Assembly: GCF_003265705.1 (NCBI RefSeq)
Contig: NW_020312858.1
Coordinates: forward strand, 6,322,681-6,386,680
Direction: 5' to 3'
Length of the DNA: 64,000 nt
DNA from: Callorhinus ursinus
Taxonomy: Eukaryota > Chordata > Mammalia > Carnivora > Otariidae
The notes below the pieces were generated by a model. It was not told the DNA's origin, did no database searches, and worked only from the letters and a program-made list of their open reading frames with translations. Every line of letters begins with the position of its first letter. Positions within the stretch are counted from its first letter, which is position 1. This document shows, piece after piece, positions 32,831 to 44,299 of the stretch. The position numbers were made by a program, and so were the translations under genes.

Positions 32831-32899
32831 TGGGCCACAGCACGAACGTAATAAGGAAGCCAGGGCATCTCTGAAAGAGAGAAATTTGCTATTTCATCC

Positions 32900-33060
32900 T
32901 GAATTATCAAACTATGGTGAACAACAGAATCACTTTAAAATACAATAGCTTTACAGGCCCCGGGTATGTGACCTCAGAAAATCTGGGAAGGAGGGGTCCA
33001 AGAATGTGCATACTTAACCATCCCCCTGGTCGATTCTGGGACAGGGGGTCGGGGGTGGGA
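32900..33060 (+). repeat. hAT-type MER relic
   Basis: caaactatggtgaacaacag, aatcactttaaaatacaata and aagaatgtgcatacttaacc follow a MER3/MER5-like layout. Confidence 0.5.
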
Positions 33061-33064
33061 GGGC

Positions 33065-33535
33065 AACACTCTAGGAAGATCGACACCGTGGAGTCGGAGA
33101 AAATGTCACAGGGACAGTACTACACTCTTAAAGGATGTACAAATGTTTGTCAACAAGCAAGAAGAGAAGATGCTTTACAGTGTTGTAGAGTCAATTTTAA
33201 AACACGTTTGCTGGACAAGTAACTAAATGATGAAGACACAAATAAAATACAACATAAAAATGACTCACTCAAGGTAACTAACCACTGTCCTTAGTTGAGT
33301 GCGTGCCCTTCCAGAACTTTTTTATCAACATCAAATATATGAGTACAATCCCCCTGTGTCTCAATCTGTGTCTGTGTCTGCCTCTACAGCTATGTAGAGG
33401 CATTTCCAAATGCGGCTCAGGAGCACCATCATCGCTGTGGCCTCTGCTGATGCTGGGACCCCCAGGATGCTCAGGTTCCTCTCCTTTTGCTCGCCAAGAA
33501 TCTAAAGACAGAGAAAACTCTGTCTTCTGTGTGTG
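33065..33535. other. No confident feature
   Basis: Mostly unique-looking; 33220-33330 has weak old-L1M text (gtaactaaccactgtcc). Short (GT)n at 33527-33540. Confidence 0.35.
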
Positions 33536-33539
33536 TGTG

Positions 33540-33790
33540 TTTTTAATTGATACACCTCTTTCTATTTTATTGAGTTTATTTTATAAATAATTTCCATTGA
33601 AGTAGAATATAAACATGCACATGTCCTAAGTGTCCAGCTGCTGATTTTTCTCAAGCTGACCACACTGCTGTGACCAGCACCCAGATCACGACACAGAGCA
33701 CGACCAGCAGCCCCTCCATTCCCGTTCTTCTCCCCCTCCTCACGCTACGACTTGGGCAGGAGACTCGGCGGTGGGACTCAGAGGGGGATT
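33540..33790 (-). repeat. Old L1M 3' UTR fragment
   Basis: ccattgaagtagaatataaa, catgcacatgtcctaagtgt and gtgaccagcacccagatcac match the antisense L1M 3' UTR. Confidence 0.6.
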
Positions 33791-33794
33791 TGAG

Positions 33795-34375
33795 GTCCAC
33801 ACACCACACTCTTCTCTGTAACTCCCTCTCATTTTCCTTTGGTGTCGCTTCTCTCCCCAGGTGCTCATCTTCAACTTCCGTGTCTGCGGGATGCTCCCAG
33901 CAGGTGAAGGCGCAGGGACAAGGTCTGGCTCCAGCAGAGCCAGGGACAGAGCTGAGAGCTCTCAGCAGTGGCCAGATGACGGGTTCTGGGAGACGGGCTG
34001 TCCTGAGAGATCCTCACGAGGGCCCAGACCCTGTTCACATTTTGATCTCAGTCAATTCTGTGACATCTTGCTGTTCCTTTGCACAAACATGCTGCTGGAA
34101 GTGCTGCTAGAAACCTACAGGCTTCTTTGGATTGAGGCCCCATGCAAATGGCCCTCCTCTGCCTCCCCCTGCCCCCCATGACACCCTCTTCCAGAATGAT
34201 CTCACATGTTCGAAGCTTGATTCTTCACCAACTATCGGCAACAATTGTCACTGCTCTTTGCCCTGGAGCCCTTTAAATAGTTGTATTAATTATTTTTTAT
34301 TTTTATTATATCTATCTTCTTTTAATTTCAAAAGGAGCGTGTGCTTGTGGGAAAATATGCGAATCATAGAGCAAC
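33795..34375. other. No recognised feature
   Basis: Unique-looking; frames of 82-146 codons overlap in different phases without domains. Confidence 0.35.
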
Positions 34376-34379
34376 TATA

Positions 34380-34930
34380 AAGTGAAAGCCTTTCCTATTT
34401 GCTCACAATTCTGCCTTCCCACTGCCCAGGGGAACCCACCAGCAGCAGAAATATTGTGTCCTATACCAGAGCTCTCCCTTTATCCCTTTCTTAGCTTTTG
34501 CCTAAACTGGGATCATATTATCCTATTTTACAAACTTTTCTTGGCATTAACAAAATGTCATGCTCATCTTTCCAAATCAGTCCATACGAATCTATTTCAT
34601 TCTTTTTAACAACTTCATAGAAGTCAACAGTTTGGATGTGCCATAAATGACTTGCCTGGTCTTTATCTTTTTTTTGTGGGGGGGGAGGACGGTGGTACTT
34701 AAATTGTCTCTTACTTTTTCCGCGACAAATAAGGCTGCAGTAAACATGCTTTACACTTATATTTGTCTGAGTGCTTCAAATGGAAGTCTGATGGCAGGAG
34801 TCAAAGCATAAATGCCTTCTAAATGTTGATATGTTATTACCAGCAGAGTAAGGCACAACTTTCCCCTCCTTCACCATTGTATATTCTAAATCTTTTAAAT
34901 GTTTATCAATTTATTGGTAGAAAAGACGAT
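34380..34930 (-). repeat. Old L1M ORF2 end and 3' UTR
   Basis: catcatattatcctatttta-like text near 34515, aaggctgcagtaaacatgct, tggaagtctgatggcagg and gttattaccagcagagtaag are the antisense L1M order. Contains a G-run at 34677-34687. Confidence 0.65.
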
Positions 34931-35019
34931 CCTTTTTTGATTTATGTTCCCCTGTGCCCTGATAAGGATTAACATCTTCCCATAGTTTTTCTTTTAAGTA
35001 AGAACTAACCCTCTCAAGA

Positions 35020-35378
35020 AAAGAGCCAAGAGACAAGGTGGTGGGTCCTGGAATGTTTGGGGAACAGGAAGAAAGTCTGAGTCTGGAACTCAAGGCATAA
35101 GGATGGAAAAGATGGTGGAAAAGTTGGCAGAAGGCCAGATCGTAAAAGGCCATGTGTGGCTGGGTAAGGACTTTGGGTTTTACCTTAAAATCAGTGGGAA
35201 CCACCAGAGGCTTTTTTAAAGAGGGAGGTAGACTGAGCAGATCTGTGTGCTAGCATCTGTGCACGGGGTGGATTGAAAGAACGAAACTTGGAGGGGGTGG
35301 TGGTGAGGGGAGGCGGGGCGGGAGAGGGAATGAAGGTAATGGCTCACTGTAGGGATGGACAGAAGAAGCCTTAGTCAG
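35020..35378 (-). repeat. L2 LINE fragment
   Basis: aaggccatgtgtggctgggt, aaggactttgggttttacct and accagaggcttttttaaaga match antisense internal L2; interrupted on its right by the young L1. Confidence 0.55.
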
Positions 35379-35395
35379 GAAACACTGACCTTCTT
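35379..35395. repeat. Target-site duplication, left copy
   Basis: gaaacactgaccttctt; the other copy, at 37947-37963, differs at one base. Confidence 0.93.
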
Positions 35396-35867
35396 TTTTT
35401 TTATTTTTTATTTTTTAATTTTTTATTGTTATGTTAATCACCATATATTACATCATTAGTTCTTGATGCAGTGTTCCATGATTCATCGTTTGTGCATAAC
35501 ACCCAGTGCTCCACGCAGAACGTGCCCTCCTTAATACCCATCACCAGGCTAACCCATCCCCCCACCCCCCTCCCCTCTAGAACCCTCAGTTTGTTTTTCA
35601 GAGTCCATCGTCTCTCATGGTTCGTCTCCCCCTCCGACTTACTCCCCTTCATTCTTCCCCTCCTGCTATCTTCTTCTTTTTCTTTTTTCTTAACATATGT
35701 TGCATTATTTGTTCAGAGGTACAGATCTGTGATTCAACAGTCTTGCACAATTCACAGCGCTCACCATAGCACATACCCTCCCCAGTGTCTATCACCCAGC
35801 CACCCCATCCCTCCCACCCCCCACCACTCCAGCAGCCCTCAGTTTGTTTCCTGAGATTAAGAATTCC

Positions 35868-37946
35868 TCATATCAGTGAGCTCATGTGATACATGGCTTT
35901 CTCTGATTGACTTATTTCACTCAGCATACCACCCTCCAGTTCCATCCACGTCATTGCAAATGGCAAGATCTCGTTCCTTTGGATGGCTGCATAATATTCC
36001 ATTGTGTATATATACCACATCTTCTTTATCCATTCATCTGTCGATGGACATCTTGGCTTTTTCCACAGTTTGGCTATTGTGGACATTGCTGCTATAAACA
36101 TTGGGGTGCACGTACACCTTCGGATCCCTACATTTGTATCTTTGGGGTAAATACCCAGTCGTGCAATTGCTGGATCATAGGGTAGCTCTCTTTTCAACTG
36201 TTTGAGGAACCTCCATACTGTTTTCCAGAGTGGCTGCACCAGCTTGCATTCCCACCAACAGTGTAGGAGGGTTCGCCTTTCTCCACATCCCCGCCAACAT
36301 CTGTCGTTCCCTGACTTGTTAATTTTAGCCATTCTGACTGGTGTGAGGTGGTATCTCATGGAGGTTTTGATTTGGATTTCCCTGATGCTGAGCGATGTGG
36401 AGCACTTTTTCATGTGTCTGTTGGCCATTTGGATGTCTTCTTTGGAAAAATGTCTGTTCATGTCTTCTGCCCATTTCTTGATTGAATTATTTGTTCTTTG
36501 GGTGTTGAGTTTGATAAGTTCTTTATAGATTTTGGATACTAGCCCTTTATCTGATATGTCATTTACAAATATTTTCTCCCATTCTGTCGGTTGTCTTTTG
36601 GTTTTGTGGACTGTTTCTTTTGCTGTGCAAAAGCTTTTTATCTTGATGAAATCCCAATAGTTCATTTTTGCCCTGGCTTCCCGTGCCTTTGGCGATGTTT
36701 CTAGGAAGAAGTTGCTGTGGCTGAGGTCGAAGAGGTTGCTACCTGTGTTCTCCTTTAGGATTTTGATGGACTCCTGTCTCACGTTTAGGTCTTTCAACCA
36801 TATGGAGTCTATTTTTGTGTGTGGTGTAAGGAAATGGTCCAGTTTCATTCTTCTGCATGTGGCTGTCCAATTTTCCCAACACCCTTTGTTGAAGAGACTG
36901 TCTTTTTTCCATTGGANNNNNNNNNNNNNNNNNNNNNNNNNNNNNNNNNNNNNNNNNNNNNNNNNNNNNNNNNNNNNNNNNNNNNNNNNNNNNNNNNNNN
37001 NNNNNNNNNNNNNNNNNNNNNNNNNNNNNNNNNNNNNNNNNNNNNNNNNNNNNNNNNNNNNNNNNNNNNNNNNNNNNNNNNNNNNNNNNNNNNNNNNNNN
37101 NNNNNNNNNNNNNNNNNNNNNNNNNNNNNNNNNNNNNNNNNNNNNNNNNNNNNNNNNNNNNNNNNNNNNNNNNNNNNNNNNNNNNNNNNNNNNNNNNNNN
37201 NNNNNNNNNNNNNNNNNNNNNNNNNNNNNNNNNNNNNNNNNNNNNNNNNNNNNNNNNNNNNNNNNNNNNNNNNNNNNNNNNNNNNNNNNNNNNNNNNNNN
37301 NNNNNNNNNNNNNNNNNNNNNNNNNNNNNNNNNNNNNNNNNNNNNNNNNNNNNNNNNNNNNNNNNNNNNNNNNNNNNNNNNNNNNNNNNNNNNNNNNNNN
37401 NNNNNNNNNNNNNNNNNNNNNNNNNNNNNNNNNNNNNNNNNNNNNNNNNNNNNNAGACTGTCTTTTTTCCATTGGACATTCTTTCCTGCTTTGTCAAAGA
37501 TAAGTTGACCGTAGAGTTGAGGGTCCATTCTGGGCTCTCGATTCTGTTCCATTGATCTATGTGTCTGTTTTTGTGCCAGTACCATACTGTCTTGATGATG
37601 ACAGCTTTGTAATAGAGCTGGAAGTCCGGAATTGTGATGCCGCCAGCTTTGCTTTTCTTTTTCAATATTCCTCTGGCTATTCGGGGTCTCTTCTGGTACC
37701 ATATGAATTTTAGGATTATTTGTTCCATTTCTTTGAAAAAGGTGGATGGTATTTTGATGGGGATTGCATTGAATGTGTAGATTGCTCTAGGTAGCATTGA
37801 CATCTTCACAATGTTTGTTCTTCCAATCCATGAGCATGGAACGTTTTTCCATTTCTTTGTGTCTTCTTCAATTTCTTTCATGAGTATTTTATAGTTTTCT
37901 GAGTACAGGTCCTTTGCCTCTTTGGTTAAATTTATTCCTAGGTATG
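35868..37946 (-). pseudogene. L1 ORF2 3' half, frameshifted
   Basis: Encodes the region after the RT core of ORF2p: YLGINLTKE, then [30 protein letters not shown], the stretch up to the gap, [15 protein letters not shown], the CX3CX7HX4C knuckle and the MTSLI-stop. Compared with the copy at 47942, one T is missing near 37527-37529 (ccattctggg versus ccatttctggg), shifting the frame. The gap lies in ORF2. Endonuclease and RT catalytic residues are absent. Frames read across the Ns are meaningless. Confidence 0.92.
36917..37454. other. Assembly gap (538 N)
   Basis: The 22 bases before the gap (36895-36916) are identical to the 22 after it (37455-37476): agactgtc through attgga. The second L1 copy is continuous here (48969-48990), so the gap is probably artificial or a collapsed repeat. 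Confidence 0.97.
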
Positions 37947-37963
37947 GAAACATTGACCTTCTT
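37947..37963. repeat. Target-site duplication, right copy
   Basis: gaaacattgaccttctt, one mismatch from 35379-35395. Confidence 0.93.
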
Positions 37964-38585
37964 GATGGGGTGCTGGTAGGGTTTGGCTCCAAAAAAAGAT
38001 GGGCCAGGCCTTCTGTGGGATTGCGCAAATCTTCTAACATTTCCATTTGGTGAAGGTGGCACCTAGCCCATCACCATTGACCATGACCTCTTCTCGGTCT
38101 GGTCACCTGGATGCTGGAAGCAATGCCATTGGGGTCTTCTGCTTCCAGCTGGCTCAGGTGCTTGAGAGGACTTTCTTCTCTCTTCTTGACAACGGCTGGC
38201 TCCATGTTGCCCCTGTTGGGTTATGATCTCAGCTTAGCTGATTACTATCTTCTGAGAGTCCTTGAACTAAATCTGTGAAGAACCATCAATTCAGCCACAT
38301 GCCCATTTTGGGGAGTAGGTGCTATGGTCCTGGTGTCTTAGGAGGCTTAGCACTTAGTCTCTACCCTTGAAGAGCTAGAGTCAAATCATGGAGAGAAGGG
38401 CTATGCCCGTGAAACAGAAGTATCTGATGCCGTAACTACAAAAAATACAATGCCCACAAATCCTGAGGTTTTGACCTAAGGCAGGGGTGATGGTGGTGGT
38501 TTGGATCTATGGACAAGTATATGTGCAGGCAGGGCGTTCACAATTCTCAAGGACTCCCTCCTGGGTGATTCCTATTTGATGTCTC
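37964..38585. other. No recognised feature
   Basis: Unique-looking DNA downstream of the young L1. Confidence 0.45.
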
Positions 38586-38589
38586 TTGC

Positions 38590-39345
38590 CTGTTAGATAC
38601 CCACAGTTTAATATGATTAAGACCAGACTTTTTATTCTTCTCCCCATGGTCTCAACCAAGACCTACTTAAGCCTTCTTCCAGTTCTGGAACATGGTACCA
38701 TGGCCCAGCCACTTGGCCAGAAAGCTAGCAGTGTCTTTTGACTGCACTCTCTCTCCCATCCCCCCTGTTAATACTTCACCCTATGGATCATCCATACAGA
38801 CGTCCCACAGGTCATTCCTCTTACGCATGTCTGCAATCCGCCCACCTCTGCCTATTTGCATTATTGTGCTGGTCCAAGCCACCACCATGTCTCATCTTGA
38901 AGGCAGCGGCCCTCTAAATGGTTTCTGCACTTCCATTTCTGCCTACCTAAAATCCACTCTCCATGTGATCTTTTTTTTCTTTAAAGATGGGGTGGGTCAT
39001 GCCACTCACGTGCTTCGACTCCTTCAATGGCTTCCCATTGCAATGAGAAAAATAACCCAAGCTTCTTGCCTAAGAGACCCTGTTTGATCTGGCCCCTGAT
39101 AACCTCTTGGACCTCATCTGGGACCAGTCTCCCTAGCTTGCTGTTTTCACTTCCTCAAAGAAGTCAGGCTCCTTCCCTATCCTTTGACTATGCTCTTCCT
39201 TGTGTCTAAAGCCCTCTTTCACGTGTTTGACTCCTGTGTGGGATCCTCACTGTCCTTACGGCTTCAGGGAGACATTTCAAGACCACCCTATTGGAGGAGG
39301 ATACTGATCATTCTTTAATCTTGGCATCCTGCATTTCCTTCCTAT
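38590..39345 (+). repeat. L2 LINE, long sense fragment
   Basis: cagtgtcttttgactgcact, cattattgtgctggtccaag, gggtcatgccactcacgtgc, ccttcaatggcttcccattg and ctgtttgatctggcccctga follow internal to 3' L2. The frames in it are decayed L2 reverse transcriptase/3' sequence. Confidence 0.8.
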
Positions 39346-39349
39346 TGTT

Positions 39350-39545
39350 TTGTTTCCTTTCTTATGGAGGTATACCATGTATACAATAAAGTACCAGAAA
39401 CACAGTAGTTTTAATGTATGAGTCAATGATTTTGACATATGCATACATATATGCACATTCCTATCATATCTCCAGCTCCCTGGTGGCCCTCATGTTTGTT
39501 GTTACTTATCTGCTTTGCAAAGGGCAATAACCTGATCACACACCA
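39350..39545 (-). repeat. Old L1M 3' UTR fragment
   Basis: tatggaggtataccatgtat, acaataaagtaccagaaaca and gattttgacatatgcatac match the antisense L1M 3' UTR. Confidence 0.65.
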
Positions 39546-39584
39546 TTAGGGCACAATCCCAAGGAATCAGATCCTGACTGCTGG

Positions 39585-40140
39585 CTGGGTGTAGAAGTTC
39601 ATATAACCCCTTTGAGGGGCAATGTCGGAGTATCTGTTAAGTTTTAAAATGTATGTACCCATTGAGGTAACAATTGGTCTTTCAGAAATTGATCCTACAG
39701 ATACACTCTCACCTATGCGTGAAGGTCAGTGTACCAGCAATGTTTATAGGGAGAAAATATTGGAAACGCCCCAAGTGTTGCTTCGCAGGGGGCAGGTTAT
39801 GGAAACTATGGTTTGTTTACACAAGAGAATACTATGGTAGCTGGGAACAAGAACATGCAGTGTTGTGGGAAAATCCTCAAGCTACATCAAATGGAAAAAG
39901 ACACAGGATGATGCAGATGGGATCCTCTCTTTTGAATAAAAGGAGGCTGTGTTTAGCTGCCCATGCTTGCATACAGATCTGGTTCACCCAAGAAACTAGT
40001 TACAATTATTCTCTGCGGAGGAGAATTCAGTCGTCTTGGGTGGGAAGCAAAGGTTTCCTATGTTAACTTTTTGAACGGTTCAATTTTTTTCCCCTCCTAT
40101 GCATATGTAATGCCTTTTCAAAAAAAAATAGGAAAAATAA
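39585..40140 (+). repeat. Old L1M ORF2 end and 3' UTR
   Basis: cagaaattgatcctacagat, gtaccagcaatgtttatagg, gaatactatggtagctggga, acccaagaaactagttacaa and gtaatgccttttcaaaaaaa follow the old L1M order to a poly-A end. Its orientation is opposite to the L1M piece just left of it. Confidence 0.75.
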
Positions 40141-40144
40141 AGTC

Positions 40145-40595
40145 TTTGGACTCCGAGGGAAAATGTGCAGTGTGCTGGGCGAACAGGCTCCAACAGGCCG
40201 GGACTGGGCTGGGAGGATAATTTGGTCTGACTCGGTCTTCGGCACAGAGGGGACGGGCTGGCTTAGAACTTCGCTTTCCGGGGATCCTCCAGGGGTCTTT
40301 CGGGAGAGAGCTGTTGTCCCCAGGTGCAGTGGAAGCCAGCGGATGTTCTGTTAGGGAACGCAGGCGCCACCTTCCTGTCCTGCAGCCTGCGGTGGCAGGG
40401 GCTCCCACTCCTGTCTTCCGCAACTCCTCTCGCCTCCCGTCTCACATGGAGGCTCAGTGAGCCTGTGGATAACCAAGGAAATGTCCTTTTTCGGATTCCT
40501 AAGACCTGTTGGTTTGTTTTCGTTTTTTAAATCGAGAGAGCCTTAGAACAAAAATGTGCTCCAACAGGCAACCGGCTGTCCCTCTACGAGGCCCT
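40145..40595. other. No recognised feature
   Basis: Unique-looking, moderately CpG-containing DNA; overlapping frames of 60-101 codons without domains. Confidence 0.4.
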
Positions 40596-40599
40596 CAGG

Positions 40600-40790
40600 G
40601 ATCTTAGGTAGGATGGTGGGTTTGGGAGTGGGCCAGAGTTGGGTTTGGGTCACAGCACAACCCGTTAGCAGCTGTGCATCCTCGGGCAAGTGAGGAGACT
40701 GCTCTGTGCCTCCGTTTCCCTGTTGGTAAACTGGGATCAGAATTCCTGCCCGGGTCAGGTCAGAAACGGGATAACGTCTGTCCACCTGCT
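40600..40790 (+). repeat. MIR SINE
   Basis: gttgggtttgggtcacagca, gtgcctccgtttccctgttg, gtaaactgggatcagaattc match sense MIR. Confidence 0.75.
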
Positions 40791-40821
40791 TTGTGAAGGC
40801 AAAGGTCATTTGTATTACAGA

Positions 40822-41215
40822 GTGTATGAGTTTCCTGGGGCTGCCATAACAAAGGTCCACAAACTTGGGGGCTTAAAACAGCAGAAATGTCTTCTGTCCC
40901 CGTTCTGGAGGCTGGAAGTCTGAAATCAAGGTGTCAGCAGGGCTGGGCGCGCTCTAGGGAGGCTCCAGGGCAGAATCCTTCATTGTCTCTTCCAGTTTCC
41001 AGGGGCTCCCAGGGTTCCTTGTGGCTGCGCCCTTCAACCCCACCTTTGTCTGGAGACCTTCTCTTCTCTCTGTGCTTTTCTCTCCTATCTGGATCCTGGC
41101 TACTGGATTCAAGGCCCACGAAGATGATCCAAGATGATCTCATCTCAAGGTCTTTAACTTAATTACATCTGCAAAAACCCCTTTTCCGAGGAACGACGGA
41201 AGCCTGTGTCTCTCT
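40822..41215 (-). repeat. MLT1-like LTR (MaLR)
   Basis: gagtttcctggggctgccat, ggaggctggaagtctgaaat, caaggtgtcagcaggg and ttacatctgcaaaaacccc are the antisense MaLR solo-LTR order. It is an LTR only, with no internal retroviral genes. Confidence 0.8.
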
Positions 41216-41219
41216 TTTT

Positions 41220-42285
41220 CTCTCCCGACACCCTGTCTGCCTCCTGCCCGGCCTCCTAATCAAAGCAACACCAACCTGACTTCGAGGGCTCAGCCCTGGG
41301 AGGAGGCTCAGCGCCGAGACACCGTCTGGTAAACGCAAACCATTGCATTCACGCCCATTTGAAAACTGAATGAGGGCTGCAGCCTAGTTAACAGCATTTT
41401 ACCAGGGCCCCTTTTTGGCTTTTGCTGTGGTGTGACAGTTATAAGTTGCCACCACTGGGGGAAGCTGGGCAACGGGTTCAAGGCTCTCCCTGTGCCCCGT
41501 GCTGTTATTACTGTTATTATTATGGAACTTCTGGTGAGCCTATAGTAATTTCCAAAGAAAAAGCCGAAAAACCAAACAACTTCATAAATACTTGAAAACT
41601 CTGCCAGAAAAAATAGCCCCTATGGGCATTTCTGGAAGGTAGAAGAAGGCTATCCCTACAACTCCCAGCCCAACGTGGGCTGAATGAATCCTCCCAGGGC
41701 AGCCTGGGAACCCCATCCCCACGGGCTGTTGGGAAGTAGCCCTGTCTGGCCTGGTCCCTCCCCCTCCCAGGCCTTCTGGGAGCCTGTCCTGGTCAGCCTC
41801 CTCCCTTGGAAGGGGGTCCCGCAGGGGCCTCCCGAAGCCTCCCCAGGCCGGGGCTGGTCCAGGTTGCAGACACATGGCTGGGCTGTCCCAGCGCCACCCT
41901 GCCCTGAGGCCCAGGCCGGGCCCCATTGTGGCTGCCGCCTGCACACAGCTCCGGCTCCTATGGGCCTCTCTCCTGTGCTTTCCTGGCAGCCCTACGGCCT
42001 CAGTGACCCCTGAGTCAGATGCTCTGGGCTCCTAGGAGGTGCTCCTCTGGCTCAGAGCCAGTCCGCCTCACCCTGCCTCAGGTTGTCATCTGACGCGTCC
42101 TCCTCCGGGGCAGGCTGCTCCGTGCCTTCTCTGTCCCCTGGCACACTCCGGCTTCTACTAGTCTGGGCAAGTTGGACGCACCTTCCCTGGGCCACTTTTC
42201 TGGTTCTTTCTCGACTCCCTCCTCACCTGGGTGGAGGCTGCAGGCGAGGTCTACACAGTGTGGCCTGGTGGTTGGTGTCCCAAGG
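41220..42285. other. No recognised repeat or gene
   Basis: Unique-looking. 41330-41470 (aaacgcaaaccattgcattc, aacagcattttaccagg) has conserved-element texture. 41680-42250 is GC-rich with overlapping, domain-free frames of up to 120 codons. Confidence 0.35.
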
Positions 42286-42289
42286 GTTA

Positions 42290-42425
42290 TACGTTTGGAG
42301 TCCATGGATGGGCTTTGGGGTCTCTGGGGACCCACTGACCTTGTGTACAAAATGTATAAACATTTTTCTGGGACAGAAACTGATTCTCAGAAGGTTCCAA
42401 GACCCACAAATCATTACGAGCTTCT
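42290..42425 (+). repeat. DNA-transposon relic
   Basis: cgtttggagtccatggatgg, gctttggggtctctggggac and gtacaaaatgtataaacatt resemble a non-autonomous MER element. Confidence 0.5.
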
Positions 42426-42439
42426 GAGGACGAGAAGGG

Positions 42440-42650
42440 GCTGTGACTTAGCTGTGAGGCATTTTGTTTCGGGCATCAGCCTGCCTGGACTATGATACCG
42501 TCTCTATCGAGGGAGCCCACCCCCGGGCCTCGGCTTCCTCCCGTGTAAGGCGAAGCAAATGGTGGCATCTATGTATTTGCCTGCTGTCAGGAGTCAGTGG
42601 GAAAGTCATGGCAAGTAGCCAGTAGGGACCCAACGGAGATCAGCTGTTGT
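42440..42650 (+). repeat. MIR SINE
   Basis: tgtgacttagctgtgaggca, cctcggcttcctcccgtgta and the GTCAGGAGTCAGTGGG region fit sense MIR; abuts an antisense MIR. Confidence 0.55.
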
Positions 42651-42654
42651 CATC

Positions 42655-42805
42655 ACCCGCCTTGAGCGTCTATTACTTCACCCCATGCTGACAACCACCG
42701 TGTGAGACAGGGGTTATCAACCTCCTTTCAAAGACTTCGTTTGCCCAACCTCACACACACTCTAAAAGACAGGGCTGGGATTCAAACCCACAGTCTCTTA
42801 CCTTT
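42655..42805 (-). repeat. MIR SINE
   Basis: caaccaccgtgtgagacagg, ggttatcaacctcctttcaa, cacacactctaaaagacagg and gctgggattcaaacccacag match antisense MIR. Confidence 0.7.
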
Positions 42806-42809
42806 CTGC

Positions 42810-43285
42810 CCTACTTTGCTGTTGCTCATTACGGAGAATGAGAGGAGAACAAAAGTGATGGAGTGTGAGAGTTGGGTAAATAGGCCACTGGATGACAGAA
42901 AGGAGTGGTCTTCACATTCCAGGACCTGCCTGACCTCCGGGAACGCTGAGCTCAGGCTGCTCAGCCTAGAGCCACTGGCTTCCATTAAGACACCTCAGGT
43001 TTGTGGTCTTGCTTTTTGAAGAGCATCTGAGAGTTGCCAGGCTGGGCCTCGTCAACTCCCAGCCCTTCCAGAAGTGAATGGAGGTGCCTGTTTGAAAGAT
43101 AAAAAGATGAGATTCCAGATGATTCCAAAGTAGCTGAGCATGACCTCAGATAATGGCTCAAAAATTCTATATTCTGAGCCTCAACAAAGGGCAGGGCCTT
43201 CCCTAGGTGTGCACATGGAAATGCTCACTAGGAGGGGAATCCTCCCAAGAAGGGTTTTTTTTTTTTGACTGGGAAGGTAGTTCCA
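42810..43285. other. No recognised feature
   Basis: Unique-looking; short T-run at 43255-43266. Confidence 0.4.
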
Positions 43286-43289
43286 CATT

Positions 43290-43740
43290 GGGTGTTACTG
43301 GTTTTCCAATTAAAAGCTGCACCCAAAGGTCCATGTCCAAACCTGCACTCATGATTCTACCCCCCAGTCCCACTACCAATGCCTGGCTCATTTCAGAAAA
43401 TGGCAGCACCACCACTCAGAAACCTGGGAGTCGATCTGACCCTGCCTGTCCCTCAGGACCCCAAAACAAACCCATCACTAAGTTCTGTCCATTTTACCCT
43501 TAAAACATCTCCTAAATCTATCCACTTGTCTCAGCCACCACTGGGTCCCTCACCATCCGTCCCCACAAAACCATTTTCATAGCTCTCAACTGATTTCTCT
43601 CATCAATCTCCTTTCTTCATACTCCCTAGACACTAACTATCCCAAGTTGGAGTAATCTTGAAAAAATGCCTATCTGGTTAAGTTACCCCTCTGTTTAAAA
43701 ATCTTTTAATGTTCTTGAATGACACACCTAAGATTCATGG
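43290..43740 (+). repeat. L2 LINE fragment
   Basis: cctgggagtcgatctgaccc, cctaaatctatccacttgtc, ccaagttggagtaatcttga and gttacccctctgtttaaaaa follow internal L2 in sense; a possible continuation is at 44300-44440. Confidence 0.65.
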
Positions 43741-43849
43741 CTTCACGTCATGGAAATGTTCCTTGAGAATTGTGTACAATTATTGAACTCCAATTAATGA
43801 CATGCATGCAATATTTGGATAAATTGTTCATGTAAGTGACTCCATGTAC

Positions 43850-44040
43850 CATGAAATGTGTCAAAAAATAAGATGGATGGATGGGTGGACAGAAGGATGG
43901 CTTGATGGACAATAAGTTAAAAAGCAAATGTAGCAAAATGCTAATTGTAGAATCTAGGTAGTGGGCCTATGAGGATTCATTGTGCAACTCGGACTATGTT
44001 TTTCTATAAAAAATTTCATAATAAAATGTTGGGAAAAATT
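43850..44040 (+). repeat. Old L1 3' end with (GGAT)n
   Basis: taaaaagcaaatgtagcaaa, atgctaattgtagaatctag and ttcataataaaatgttggg match an old L1M 3' terminus; it contains a ggatggatgggtgg tract at 43872-43890. Confidence 0.5.
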
Positions 44041-44044
44041 TCTT

Positions 44045-44295
44045 TAGCAGATACTGTTACACCAGAATTACTTCACCTTGGTCCCTAGGACCCTGTGCAA
44101 TCTCCTTGTCCTCTATGGATACATCTTCTACTAATCTCTCTCTAAGACTTCTTGTGCTCCAGACACAGGGCTTGTCTTTCAGTTTTTAAATGTAATATCT
44201 CCTCCTATTTTAGAGTGTCCCTAGCTCTAATCACAATTCCAACACAGTCAATTGTGTGATTATAGGTTGAACTATATGAAGTGTCATTTCTGTAG
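44045..44295. other. Probable continuation of L2, weak
   Basis: Decayed text between the old L1 tail and the L2 end; no firm call. Confidence 0.3.
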
Positions 44296-44299
44296 GTGA

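Larger units (their letters stand above)
35396..37946 (-). mobile_element. Young LINE-1, 5'-truncated, with assembly gap
   Basis: Minus-strand L1 running from its T-rich (poly-A) end through the 3' UTR and ORF2 C-terminal half to a truncation just downstream of the RT core ([10 protein letters not shown]). 17-bp target duplications with one mismatch flank it. 538 Ns interrupt it at 36917-37454. If the repeated 22-bp gap flanks are one sequence, the true insert is near 2.0 kb rather than 2.55 kb. Confidence 0.96.

Noticed and set aside
36202..36528. Plus-strand frame of 108 codons, repeated at 48276-48602
   Set aside because: Antisense shadow of the L1 ORF2 C-terminal half; it recurs wherever the L1 does.
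35868..38046. Very long minus and plus frames across the N gap
   Set aside because: The Ns are translated as X; only the L1 ORF2 parts on either side are real, and they are in different frames.
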